NCBI RefSeq assembly: GCF_000934725.1 | Contig: NZ_JYNS01000008.1 | Coordinates: 141,756 to 205,755, forward strand | DNA from: Methyloterricola oryzae | Lineage (GTDB): Bacteria; Pseudomonadota; Gammaproteobacteria; Methylococcales; Methylococcaceae | Direction: 5' to 3' | Length of the DNA stretch: 64,000 nt | Shown here: piece after piece, positions 56,574 through 64,000 of the stretch | How the letters are laid out: each line of letters begins with the position of its first letter | Position numbering within the stretch: the first letter of the stretch is position 1 | The notes under the pieces: model-generated | The model's database searches: none | The model's input: the letters and a program-made list of their open reading frames with translations, nothing else | Told to the model about the DNA's origin: nothing | Translations under genes and position numbers: made by a program

Positions 56574-57550
56574 GATTTCCCAGGGGCATTGAACAGGCTC
56601 CGTTCAAGCGCCTCGGGGGTGGTCAAGGCGCGCACGCTGGCAAAGGCCATTTGCGCCTCGGGATAGGTCAGGCGCAGATAGACCAGCCACTGCTTGATGC
56701 GGCCGCAGCGGCCCTTGGGGCTGGTCCGTGTGGCGAGTGCGTCCCAGAACACCCGCAGCAGATCCACCACCTCCCCCCAGGGCAGCCGGCAGTCTTCGCC
56801 GGCGCGTATGGACCGAGCCAACGCTGGGTTCGAGACCATGCCGCGGCCCAGCATCACGTCGATCACGCCACTGATCTCGCGGCAACGGCGGTAATCTTCC
56901 AGGCTCCAGACTTCCCCGTTGGCCATGACGGGAATCGATAGCTCACTTTGCACCCGAGCGATCCAGTCCCAATGGGCCGGCGGCCTATAGCCTTCGCTCT
57001 TGGTGCGCGCATGCACTACCAGTTCCTCAGCACCGCCGTCGGCTATGGCTCTTGCGCAGTCGAGCGCCTTGCCCTTGTCCTCGTAACCTAGGCGCATCTT
57101 GGCCGATAGCCGCACGTCATTGGGCAGCGCGCGGCGCACGGCGGAGACGATGGCCCGCAGGCGTTCCGGCTCCCGTAGCAGAATGGCTCCACCGCAGTGG
57201 CGGTTCACCGTCTTGGCCGGGCAGCCAAAGTTGAGGTCGATGCCGACGGGCCGCAGCCGGGCTAGCCGGGCGGCATTGCGCGCCATCAAGTCTGGGTCCG
57301 AGCCCAACAACTGCACCCTCACCGGAACGCCGGCCGCCGTCATGCCGCCCTGATCCAATTCCGGCGCGATGCGCTGGAAACAGCGATCGGGCAGCACGCT
57401 GCCCGACACGCGCACAAACTCGGTGACGCACAGATCCATGCCGCCGACACGGGTGAGCACATCGCGCAGGGTGAAATCCAGCAGCCCTTCCATGGGGGCC
57501 AGGTAGATGCGCGGTACGGCGGCCGTCTGGGCCTGGGAGACTTCGGACAC
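56570..57550 (-). CDS. dusC: tRNA-dihydrouridine(16) synthase DusC
   Basis: 326 residues from GTG 57550. The FMN barrel shows YLAPMEGLLDFTLRDVL, LNFGCPAKTVNRHCGGA (catalytic Cys near residue 110), VHARTKSEGYRPPAHW and VMANGEVWSLEDYRRC, with the DusC-type variations. It reduces U16 in tRNA. Its stop codon overlaps that of the squalene monooxygenase gene. Converges with the sterol genes and diverges from the response regulator gene. Confidence 0.92.
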   Translation of the reverse strand: MSEVSQAQTAAVPRIYLAPMEGLLDFTLRDVLTRVGGMDLCVTEFVRVSGSVLPDRCFQRIAPELDQGGMTAAGVPVRVQLLGSDPDLMARNAARLARLRPVGIDLNFGCPAKTVNRHCGGAILLREPERLRAIVSAVRRALPNDVRLSAKMRLGYEDKGKALDCARAIADGGAEELVVHARTKSEGYRPPAHWDWIARVQSELSIPVMANGEVWSLEDYRRCREISGVIDVMLGRGMVSNPALARSIRAGEDCRLPWGEVVDLLRVFWDALATRTSPKGRCGRIKQWLVYLRLTYPEAQMAFASVRALTTPEALERSLFNAPGKS

Positions 57551-57655
57551 GTTTTAGTCATCATGAGGGGCGCGGCAGACCCGAGCGTGGACTGTAGACG
57601 AGACGCTGCGCGCGCGTTTGCGGGATAATGCTTGGCAAGATAACACGGAGCGACC

Positions 57656-58318
57656 ATGCGCCTCTTGCTGGCCGAAGACGATACCATGATCGGAAAAAGC
57701 GTGCAGCTTGGCCTCAAGCGGGAAGGCTACGCCGTGGACTGGGTGCGGGATGGCGTCGCCGCCGAACTGGCCCTGGCCAACGGCGTCTACGAACTGCTGC
57801 TGCTGGATCTGGGCCTGCCGCGCATGGACGGCATGAACCTGCTGGCCAAGCTGCGGGCGCGCAAGCAAGACCTGCCGGTCATCATACTCACCGCGCGCGA
57901 TGCCGTGAGCGACCGGGTCAAGGGGCTGGATAGCGGCGCGGACGATTATCTCGTCAAGCCCTTCGACCTGGACGAATTGAGCGCCCGCATCCGGGCCCTG
58001 ACCCGGCGCAAGGAAGGGCGGGCCGAACCGGTCATCGATCTGGGTGGCCTGCAGGTGAACACGGCAACCCGGGAGGTTCGGGTGAACGGCGCCCAGGTGT
58101 CGCTTTCGGCCCGGGAGTACGCGCTGCTTAGCGCCCTGTTGGAGCGGCCTGGCGCGCCCCTCTCACGCACCCAACTGGAGGAGAGCATCTACGGCTGGGG
58201 GGAGGAGGTGGAAAGCAATACCGTGGAGGTCTACATCCATTCCCTGCGCCGCAAGATCGGCAGCGATCGCATCCGCAACATGCGCGGTGTTGGCTACCTG
58301 CTGGTAGCCGAACCGTGA
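57656..58318 (+). CDS. OmpR-family response regulator (QseB/PmrA type)
   Basis: 220 residues; GGAG precedes ATG 57656. Receiver domain with acidic pocket (LLAEDD), phospho-acceptor Asp in LLLLDLGLP (near residue 51), Thr in ILTARD and Lys in VKPFDL; then a winged-helix DNA-binding domain ending TVEVYIHSLRRKIGSDRIRNMRGVGYLL (C-terminal part: RGVGYLL). TGGGATAATG-like GGATAAT at 57623-57629 is a possible -10. Its sensor kinase is coupled directly behind it (GTGA overlap). Confidence 0.92.
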   Translation: MRLLLAEDDTMIGKSVQLGLKREGYAVDWVRDGVAAELALANGVYELLLLDLGLPRMDGMNLLAKLRARKQDLPVIILTARDAVSDRVKGLDSGADDYLVKPFDLDELSARIRALTRRKEGRAEPVIDLGGLQVNTATREVRVNGAQVSLSAREYALLSALLERPGAPLSRTQLEESIYGWGEEVESNTVEVYIHSLRRKIGSDRIRNMRGVGYLLVAEP

Positions 58319-59649
58319 GCTCGATCAGGGCGCGGCTGCTGGCCGCGCTGCTTGCCGGCATGACCGTGGTGACTCTGCTCGGGACCTACGCCATCTACGT
58401 CAATGCACGGGACGCGGTGGACGAGTTGTTCGACTACCAACTGCGCCAACTCGCCCTCTCGCTGCGCGACCAGGCCGTGCACCACAGCTTCGCCCCGCCC
58501 GCGGAAACCGTGGCGGAAGACTTCGATTTCGTCATCCAGGTGTGGAACCCGGATGGCGTGCGCGTCTACTTCTCCCAACCGCACCGCACCCTCCCCGGCC
58601 TCGCCCAACTGGGTTATGCCTCCATCACCACACCGGATGCGGAGTGGCGGGTATTCGCAACCCGGCTGGGCGAATCCATCATCCAGGTGGCACAACCCAT
58701 GCGCGTGCGCAACGCCATGGCCCTCAATGCGGCCACGCGCGTACTGGTGCCAGCCTTCGTCCTGCTGCCCGTGCTGAGCCTCTTGATCTGGCTCATCGTC
58801 GGAAAGGGTCTGAGTCCGCTCAAGAAGTTGGCCAGGGCCGTATCCCGTCGCGGCGCCCAAGCCTTGGACCCTCTGCCGGTTGCGCGTGTGCCTGAAGAAG
58901 TCCTCCCCGTGGTCTGCGCCCTCAACGACCTCCTCGCCCGGCTGGATGCGGCCCTGACCGCTCAACGGGCCTTCGTGGCCGATGCCGCGCACGAGTTGCG
59001 CACACCGATCGCGGCGCTGCAGTTGCAGGTGCAGTTGATCGAACGTGCTGGCTGTGAGGAAGAGCGCGCCGCCGCAACAACCGACCTGAAAGCGGGTGTG
59101 CGGCGCGCCAGCCGCGCGGTCCAGCAGTTGCTGATCCTGGCCCGACAGGGCAGCGATGCGGAGAGCCCGACACTGCAAGACTTCGATTTGGGCGAACTGG
59201 CGCGGAGCGTCATCACGGGGCACTCCGTGCTCGCGGCGGAAAAAGCCATCGACCTGGGTTACACGGGCCATGAGGGAGAAGTCCTTCATCTCCGCGCCGA
59301 TGCGGCAGCGCTGCAGGTTCTGCTGGAGAACCTGGTGGGCAATGCAATCCGCTACACCCAGCGCGGCGGCCGCGTGGATGTCGCGGCAACGCGGCGCCCC
59401 GCCGGCAACATCGTGCTGGAGGTTTCCGACAATGGCCCTGGCATCCCGCCGGCCGAGCGCGAGCGCGTCTTCGACCGCTTCTACCGCGGCACCACAGCGG
59501 AGGAGCCTGGCAGCGGACTCGGCCTCGCCATCGTGCGGGCCATCGCGGAGCGCCACCGCGCGAAGCTGGAACTGGACGATTCAGAAATGGGGGGACTGCG
59601 TGTGCGGCTTACCTTCCCCATGCCCGAACATCCCCCGGCCTCGCCTTAA
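58315..59649 (+). CDS. Sensor histidine kinase (QseC-like)
   Basis: 444 residues from GTG 58315. Two membrane spans (residues about 8-28 and 140-163) border a 110-residue periplasmic sensor domain. A short HAMP region is followed by the H-box FVADAAHELRTP (His near 226), N-box LLENLVGNAIRY, and the G-boxes DNGPGIPPAERERVF and GSGLGLAI. Periplasmic signal unknown; QseC/PmrB-type kinases respond to cations or envelope conditions. The last codons overlap the response-regulator-like box in front of the protease gene. Confidence 0.92.
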   Translation: MSSIRARLLAALLAGMTVVTLLGTYAIYVNARDAVDELFDYQLRQLALSLRDQAVHHSFAPPAETVAEDFDFVIQVWNPDGVRVYFSQPHRTLPGLAQLGYASITTPDAEWRVFATRLGESIIQVAQPMRVRNAMALNAATRVLVPAFVLLPVLSLLIWLIVGKGLSPLKKLARAVSRRGAQALDPLPVARVPEEVLPVVCALNDLLARLDAALTAQRAFVADAAHELRTPIAALQLQVQLIERAGCEEERAAATTDLKAGVRRASRAVQQLLILARQGSDAESPTLQDFDLGELARSVITGHSVLAAEKAIDLGYTGHEGEVLHLRADAAALQVLLENLVGNAIRYTQRGGRVDVAATRRPAGNIVLEVSDNGPGIPPAERERVFDRFYRGTTAEEPGSGLGLAIVRAIAERHRAKLELDDSEMGGLRVRLTFPMPEHPPASP

Positions 59650-59677
59650 GGAAGGTTTAAGTCTCCCGGCGTAATGT
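59645..59677 (+). promoter_or_regulatory. PmrA/QseB-like direct-repeat box and promoter before degP
   Basis: CTTAAG-GAAGG-TTTAAG (59645-59661) matches the PmrA-type direct repeat (YTTAAK-N5-YTTAAK). A -10-like TAATGT follows at 59672-59677, ten bases after the second half site, the spacing typical of activation by OmpR-family regulators. It overlaps the kinase stop codon. Confidence 0.55.
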
Positions 59678-59723
59678 TTTCCGCAACGCGAGCCATCGCG
59701 TAAAGACCAACGAGGAAAACATC

Positions 59724-61169
59724 ATGCAGAGCCAGAACTTCAACCGTGTTGCCATCGCCGCTGCCGTCCTCGGCGCCCTGGGCCTGGGGTACGGCCTGTC
59801 CAACCACGAGCCGCCGGCCACGGCTCCGGTCCCAGCCGCGCCGCCCGCCGCCGTCGCGCCGGCGGCCCAGGTCAAGCTGCCCGATTTCTCCAGTATCGTC
59901 GCCGAAAATGGCAAGGCGGTGGTCAACATCAGCGTGAGCGGCAACCGCCAGGTGAACGCGACAGAATATCCCGGCGATTCCGACGATCCCTTCCAGGACT
60001 TCTTCCGCCGTTTCGGCCCGCCCGCGGCACCCCAAGGCGAGATGCCCGCCCGCGGCCTGGGTTCGGGCTTCATTGTGCGGCCTGACGGGGTGATCATCAC
60101 CAATGCGCACGTGGTCGAAGGAGCGGACGAAGTCACGGTCAAACTCACCGACAAGCGTGAATTCCGCGCCAAGGTGGTTGGTCTGGATAAGCCCACCGAT
60201 ACCGCGGTGCTCAAAATCGAAGCTAAGGATTTGCCCACCGTGCGCACCGGCGACCCAGTAGCGAGCGGCGTGGGCGACTGGGTGCTGGCCATCGGCTCAC
60301 CCTTCGGTTTCGAGAACACGGTCACCGCAGGCATCATATCCGGCAAGTCCCGCAGCTTGCCCGACGAGGGCTACGTGCCGTTCATCCAGACCGACGTCGC
60401 GGTAAACCCAGGCAACTCCGGCGGCCCGCTGTTCAACCTGAAGGGCGAGGTCATCGGCATCAATTCACAGATCTACAGCCGCACCGGCGGTTACCAGGGG
60501 CTCTCTTTCGCGGTGCCCATCGACGTGGCGCTCAAGGTGGAGCACCAGTTGCTGGATAACGGCAAGGTCAGCCGCGGAAGGCTGGGTATCAGCATTCAGG
60601 AACTCAATCAGTCCCTGGCGGATTCCTTCGGACTGGAAAAACCGGAAGGCGCCTTGGTCGGCTCGGTACCCGCGGACGGACCCGCAATCAAGGCCGGCAT
60701 TCAGCCGGGCGATGTGATCCTGCAATTGAATGGCCGAAAAATACAAAGTTCCAGCGAACTGCCACCACTGGTCGCCGACCTCAAGCCGGGCTCGGAAGCA
60801 GTGCTGGGCGTCTGGCGCGGTGGCAAGCATTTGGAAATCTCGGTGCCAGTGGGCGAAGCTCCCCAGTCCGAGCCTCTGGCCATGAACGCGGCCGAGGCGC
60901 CGCAAGGCCGCCTGGGTCTGGCGGTAAGGCCTGTCCAGCCTGGCGAAGCGCCGGGTACCGACATTGCGGGCGGACTGCTGGTTGAACGTGTGGCGGGACC
61001 GGCGGCGAAGGCGGGCATCCGTCCGGGCGATGTGGTGTTGGCCGTCAATGGTCAACCGGTCAGCAATGCCGGCGAGTTACGTGAGCAAGCGGCGCGCGCA
61101 GACAAGCGCTTGGCCCTGCTGGTGCAGCGCGGCAACACTCGGATGTTCGTGCCGCTCGAATTGGGCTGA
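59724..61169 (+). CDS. degQ: DegP/DegQ (HtrA-family) periplasmic serine protease
   Basis: 481 residues; GAGG lies nine bases before ATG 59724. A signal peptide or anchor (VAIAAAVLGALGLGYGLS) and a Pro/Ala linker precede the trypsin-like domain with His in ITNAHVVEGADEV, Asp in PTDTAVLKIE and Ser in VNPGNSGGPLF. Two PDZ domains follow (GRLGISIQELNQS and GRLGLAVRPVQPG openings). It degrades or refolds damaged envelope proteins. Its position behind the two-component system and a PmrA-like box suggests envelope-stress control. Confidence 0.93.
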   Translation: MQSQNFNRVAIAAAVLGALGLGYGLSNHEPPATAPVPAAPPAAVAPAAQVKLPDFSSIVAENGKAVVNISVSGNRQVNATEYPGDSDDPFQDFFRRFGPPAAPQGEMPARGLGSGFIVRPDGVIITNAHVVEGADEVTVKLTDKREFRAKVVGLDKPTDTAVLKIEAKDLPTVRTGDPVASGVGDWVLAIGSPFGFENTVTAGIISGKSRSLPDEGYVPFIQTDVAVNPGNSGGPLFNLKGEVIGINSQIYSRTGGYQGLSFAVPIDVALKVEHQLLDNGKVSRGRLGISIQELNQSLADSFGLEKPEGALVGSVPADGPAIKAGIQPGDVILQLNGRKIQSSSELPPLVADLKPGSEAVLGVWRGGKHLEISVPVGEAPQSEPLAMNAAEAPQGRLGLAVRPVQPGEAPGTDIAGGLLVERVAGPAAKAGIRPGDVVLAVNGQPVSNAGELREQAARADKRLALLVQRGNTRMFVPLELG

Positions 61170-61241
61170 ACGAAAACCGGTGCTGGGCCGGATCGCGCAA
61201 TGTCCGGCGCCAGCAATCTGGAGAAGGATCGCAGGCATATC

Positions 61242-61270
61242 GGCCAGGGCCCCAACTCGGGGCACTGGCC
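61242..61270. terminator. Hairpin between convergent degQ and glycosyltransferase genes
   Basis: A 12-base stem with a single mismatch (GGCCAGGGCCCC / GGGGCACTGGCC) and a 5-base loop, about 70 bases after the protease stop and 20 before the glycosyltransferase stop. No T-run follows. Confidence 0.5.
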
Positions 61271-61289
61271 GGGGAGGTGGACGACTGGG

Positions 61290-62162
61290 TTAAAGGGCAA
61301 TTACCCTATATTTGATCGATCCCACCAGCCGACCGATGTTCCAGTGCAGATGCCATAGCCAGCGTTCCATGCCGGAACCCGACCTCCAGGCACGCACCAG
61401 CCCTATCAGCAGGTAGACCCATTTCTTTACTCCCATCCGCAACGACAGTCTGGGCATACCATGCGGCAGATACTTTTTGTAGATCAGAACGTTATATTGA
61501 CCCCACAAACGCGCCTGACGATGTAATGACTTGTTGTCCGGGCGCAGTCGGATATGCATCAGCGCGTCACCGGCAAATTCCAGGTTAACTCCCCGCAACT
61601 GCAGCCGCCAGCAAAAATCCGTGTCTTCAAGAGCGGGCATGGACTCGTCAAACCCGCCAATCTCCTCGAATAGCGCACGTTTCACGCCCATGCCACAGCC
61701 GCCGGTATGGGGCAGGTAACGCGGGTAACGGTACTGCTGCACACCGTATTGCTGCCCGCACTGATGCGCGGCGATAGAGGACGAGCCGTTGAGCTTCAAG
61801 GTGTCGAAGCGGCTCGCGACAAAATCATGTTCCTGCAGCGCCGTTCCGATCGCCGCCACCCAGCCATCACCGACTACATCGTCCGCATCGCAAAATGCCA
61901 GTGACGTTCCAGTCGCGAGGCTCGCTGCCTTGTTACGCGCATGGGAAGCACCTGGGCGTTCAGAGGCATCCACTACTTTCAAGTTCGGCAGCCGCCCGGC
62001 ATAGCTCTCGGCCACCGCTCGGCTATTGTCCTTCGAGCCGTTGTCGGCCACGATGACTTCCCAGGAACCGGACCACTCCTGTTCCGTCAGGGCATCCAAT
62101 TGCTCGCGCAGCAAGTCCGCACAATCACGGCAAGGCACAATGATGCTTAGATCGACGCTCAT
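61290..62162 (-). CDS. Family 2 glycosyltransferase
   Basis: 290 residues from ATG 62162. GT-A fold: LSIIVPCRDCADLLREQLD, VIVADNGSKDNSR, the metal-binding LAFCDADDVVGDGW (DxD-like), and a C-terminal EDTDFCWRLQLRG block with the catalytic Asp. It transfers a sugar from a nucleotide donor, probably for a surface polysaccharide. A hydrophobic stretch near residue 255 (WVYLLIGLVRAW) may anchor it to the membrane. Its nearest relatives in position are the deacetylase gene upstream and, further away, the EPS export genes. Confidence 0.85.
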   Translation of the reverse strand: MSVDLSIIVPCRDCADLLREQLDALTEQEWSGSWEVIVADNGSKDNSRAVAESYAGRLPNLKVVDASERPGASHARNKAASLATGTSLAFCDADDVVGDGWVAAIGTALQEHDFVASRFDTLKLNGSSSIAAHQCGQQYGVQQYRYPRYLPHTGGCGMGVKRALFEEIGGFDESMPALEDTDFCWRLQLRGVNLEFAGDALMHIRLRPDNKSLHRQARLWGQYNVLIYKKYLPHGMPRLSLRMGVKKWVYLLIGLVRAWRSGSGMERWLWHLHWNIGRLVGSIKYRVIAL

Positions 62163-62588
62163 CAAATATCCATGTATGCAACTTAAAAACGGAATGCCGC
62201 ATTAGCCAGAGTCATGTGCGGCGGCTCGCTCCGAGTGCCTGCGCGCTTGAAGCGGTGATTATGAGATCAAGCCCACGCCCACAGCCTAGCAAGAATAAGC
62301 ATATCCCGGACCAAACTCGATTCCAGAGAGGGCAATGCCTAGCATTGCATTTAGCGACACCGAGTGGTTCAAAAAAACCATACATTCAACCACGCCGTGC
62401 GAATTCCACCATCCAGCGCCCCGCAAAATCTGAGAGGGCGACACATGAATCCTAGGACTGGGGTTAGGTTGAGGTGGGCCAACGAGCAAAATCGGCCCCT
62501 TCGGCGCAACGGAATCGCCAAGCTCGGAAGATTGTTCTGCACGCAAATTGCTGGAAAAAGCCACTGCGATTCCGGCAATGAGCTGGAT
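62163..62588. other. 426-base gap, no gene recognised
   Basis: Short open frames on both strands lack ribosome-binding sites and any family resemblance. No hairpin with a T-run and no repeat was noticed. The composition is somewhat less GC-rich than the neighbouring genes. Confidence 0.6.
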
Positions 62589-63311
62589 TCATTCAGGCTT
62601 ATCCTGGTACCAGTTCCGCTTGATTACTTTACCGCGCCGTAAAAGTTCCGGTATCGTGATAAATACGTACTGAGCGGCCAATTCGGTGAGAAGCAGGTCC
62701 ACCGCCGCGATGGTTGGGCGCCTGTCGTAGCCGGCATCGGAAGGCGAGCGGTCATGCAGCGAATCGTGCAGCAGAATGATGCTGCCCGGCTGCAGACGCT
62801 TGCGAATCTCCCCCACCATCCATTCCGGCTCCTTGGGGAGCCAATCCCAGGCCGATGGAACATTCCAAGTGACCACCGGAAGCCCGGACAGCCACGCGTC
62901 CAGTCGCCCCGCGAGATTCTGGCGCCCATAGGGGGGGCGAAACAGCCGACTAGAATGCTCTCCCAAGGCCTTCTCACAGGCCCTGATCTGCCTGCGGCGC
63001 TCAGCGCTCGAGAGATCCGGGAAGGATGGATGGTCCCAGGAATGGTTGCCGATCGCGTGGCCATTTTCCGAGAGGCGCCGGATGAGGTCCGGGTGCTTTT
63101 GCGCCTGCTCACCCACCACAAAAAAGGTTGCCTTGGCCCCGTGTCTGGCCAAAACATCCAATAAGGCCGGCGTGAACTCGGGATTCGGACCATCGTCAAA
63201 GGTGAGCGCCACCACCGGATCTGCAGTCGCCACATGGGTGATGGTGCCCAGAAAATACTCTCCGGGTAGTCTCCATAATTGCCGCAATTTCGTCTTAATG
63301 CCAAAGCCCAT
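62589..63311 (-). CDS. Polysaccharide deacetylase (NodB-type, CE4)
   Basis: 240 residues from ATG 63311; a TTG at 63332 is the alternative and neither has a clear ribosome-binding site. CE4 motifs: motif 1 TFDDGPNPEFT, motif 2 HSWDHPSF (two metal His), motif 3 RPPYG, motif 4 VTWNVPSAWDW and the late LLHD. No signal peptide is evident, so it may act at the cytoplasmic side or be exported otherwise. It should remove N- or O-acetyl groups from a polysaccharide. Deacetylases are regular members of XrtA-type EPS loci. Confidence 0.87.
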   Translation of the reverse strand: MGFGIKTKLRQLWRLPGEYFLGTITHVATADPVVALTFDDGPNPEFTPALLDVLARHGAKATFFVVGEQAQKHPDLIRRLSENGHAIGNHSWDHPSFPDLSSAERRRQIRACEKALGEHSSRLFRPPYGRQNLAGRLDAWLSGLPVVTWNVPSAWDWLPKEPEWMVGEIRKRLQPGSIILLHDSLHDRSPSDAGYDRRPTIAAVDLLLTELAAQYVFITIPELLRRGKVIKRNWYQDKPE

Positions 63312-63674
63312 AGTTCTGCAATCTCGTATCAAGTAGCGTTGCTATTCCCAAAAGCTCAGTGACTGATCGAGCGGAAAGGTCGAGCGGCTTTCGGCTCGCA
63401 ATGCGTGATCGTATGGAGGAATAGAGGATTTAGGAACCTGCCGTAAGCATAGACGGCGTAGCCGGCATTGTGCGCCATTCCCGCGGGCGACCTCAAGGGC
63501 AACGACCGCGCCCGGCTTCACCGACGGCACCGGCTAAAGCAGCTAGTTTCAACCTTCTGTCGGACAATAAAAAACCCGCAGTTACGCGGGTTCTTGGACT
63601 TCCCTGGACGTTAAAAATCCCTCAAATGGTGGGGCGGCGACTACCGATATGCGCCACACAAGGCTTAACTTTCA
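63312..63674. other. 363-base gap between deacetylase gene and IS66 end
   Basis: No supported gene. It carries one intrinsic terminator (63565-63592) and ends at the IS66 terminal repeat. If the element is a recent insertion, this terminator belonged to a leftward gene now displaced beyond the element. Confidence 0.55.
63565..63592 (-). terminator. Intrinsic terminator, minus strand
   Basis: AACCCGC / GCGGGTT with a 6-base loop; on the minus strand it runs into TTTTATTG. It should end transcripts coming from the right, that is from the IS66 side. Confidence 0.65.
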
Positions 63675-64000
63675 GTAAGCGCGTGGCGATCCCATGTTGA
63701 CGCAATCCGGAATCGGATCGCGCTTGGAGGAACTAAGCGGGAGCGGTTTCAAGCTGCCAGCGATGCGGCAGAAGTTCATGAATCCGATGGGCGGGTTGCG
63801 TCGGAAGTCGCATGAGCACGTCTTTCAAATAGACGTAGGGGTCGTGACCATTGAGTTTCGCCGACTGGATCAGGCTCATGATGGCAGCCGCGCGCTGACC
63901 GGCACGCAGACTTCCGGCGAATAGCCAATTGCGGCGCCCCAAGGCCACCGGGCGGATGCGGTTCTCCAACCAGTTATTGTCCAGGGGGACCTGCGCATCG
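63675..64000. mobile_element. IS66-family insertion sequence, one end (continues past window)
   Basis: The boundary is the terminal repeat beginning GTAAGCGCGTGGCGATCC at 63675; GTAAGCG is the usual start of IS66-family ends. The transposase C-terminus begins 58 bases inside. An 8-base target duplication would be AACTTTCA (63667-63674); the other copy lies outside the window. Confidence 0.75.
63733..64000 (-). CDS. tnpC: IS66 transposase (TnpC), C-terminal fragment
   Basis: 89 residues up to the window edge. The segment PLDNNWLENRIRPVALGRRN followed by WLFAGS, AGQRAAAIMSLIQSAKLNG and DPYVYLKDVLMRLPT is the highly conserved C-terminal region of IS66 DDE transposases; the Glu of NNWLEN is the catalytic Glu. 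Stop TAG at 63733. The tnpA and tnpB genes, if present, lie to the right of the window. Confidence 0.9.
   Translation of the reverse strand, partial: DAQVPLDNNWLENRIRPVALGRRNWLFAGSLRAGQRAAAIMSLIQSAKLNGHDPYVYLKDVLMRLPTQPAHRIHELLPHRWQLETAPA

Noticed and set aside
63600..63660. Possible tRNA 3' end (CGCCCCACCA on the minus strand)
   Set aside because: No T-arm loop, anticodon stem or D arm can be folded upstream of it.
1..64000. CRISPR array, rRNA operon or prophage
   Set aside because: No regularly spaced direct repeats, no rRNA-like sequence and no phage structural genes were seen; the only mobile element is the IS66 end.

Overview
This is a GC-rich gammaproteobacterial chromosome segment that most resembles an aerobic methanotroph of the Methylococcaceae (Methylococcus / Methylocaldum type). 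The main reason is a bacterial sterol pathway: squalene monooxygenase, an oxidosqualene-type cyclase, and a CYP51 sterol 14-demethylase fused to a C-terminal [3Fe-4S] ferredoxin, an architecture known from Methylococcus capsulatus. An ABC transporter of the type found with PQQ-dependent alcohol oxidation, a glycogen cluster and a PEP-CTERM/XrtA-type exopolysaccharide cluster fit the same group. No rRNA, tRNA or CRISPR array was seen. Species assignment is inference.

Layout. 1-6.1 kb: start of sfsA, a small YqiA-like hydrolase, a conserved hypothetical gene, a B12-binding radical SAM protein, and aas-lplT for lysophospholipid recycling. 6.2-14 kb: glycogen metabolism (malQ, glgC, divergent glgB-glgA), with a small secretin-like gene coupled to glgA. 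14-15.1 kb: two small envelope proteins and a long perfect palindrome. 15.1-21.6 kb: operon rluC-HAD phosphatase-sppA-nudF on the minus strand, divergent from rne. 21.6-22.3 kb: a 730-base gap with opposed terminators and a promoter. 22.3-29.6 kb: eight plus-strand genes, the last seven joined by 4-base stop/start overlaps: a PQQ-associated ABC transporter (binding protein, beta-propeller, ATPase, permease) followed by dTDP-rhamnose genes rfbBACD. 29.7-34.9 kb: dnaE, a coupled TolC-like protein and a small secreted protein. 35-38.3 kb: ppx and a two-gene ABC-2 exporter. 38.3-47.3 kb: fnr, then the exopolysaccharide genes (XrtA-type ATPase, CpsD-like, Wzz-like, outer-membrane beta-barrel, Wza-like) divergent from the TPR lipoprotein gene prsT. 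47.4-50.4 kb: an FtsH-family protease and a RimK-like ligase. 50.4-56.6 kb: the sterol cluster, including an NTF2-like gene of unknown function. 56.6-61.2 kb: dusC, a QseB/PmrA-type two-component system and a DegP/DegQ protease with a matching response-regulator box in front of it. 61.3-63.3 kb: a glycosyltransferase and a polysaccharide deacetylase. 63.7-64 kb: one end of an IS66-family element cut by the window edge.

How it fits together. Squalene is epoxidised (55.2 kb), cyclised (53.1 kb) and 14-demethylated by the self-contained P450-ferredoxin (50.4 kb). The NTF2-like protein, divergent from CYP51, is the least understood member. The dTDP-rhamnose, EPS export, glycosyltransferase and deacetylase genes together suggest an investment in surface polysaccharide. 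The intergenic signals (paired sigma-54-like sites between wza and prsT, a PmrA-like box before degP, promoters overlapped by inverted repeats) were read by eye and need experimental mapping.
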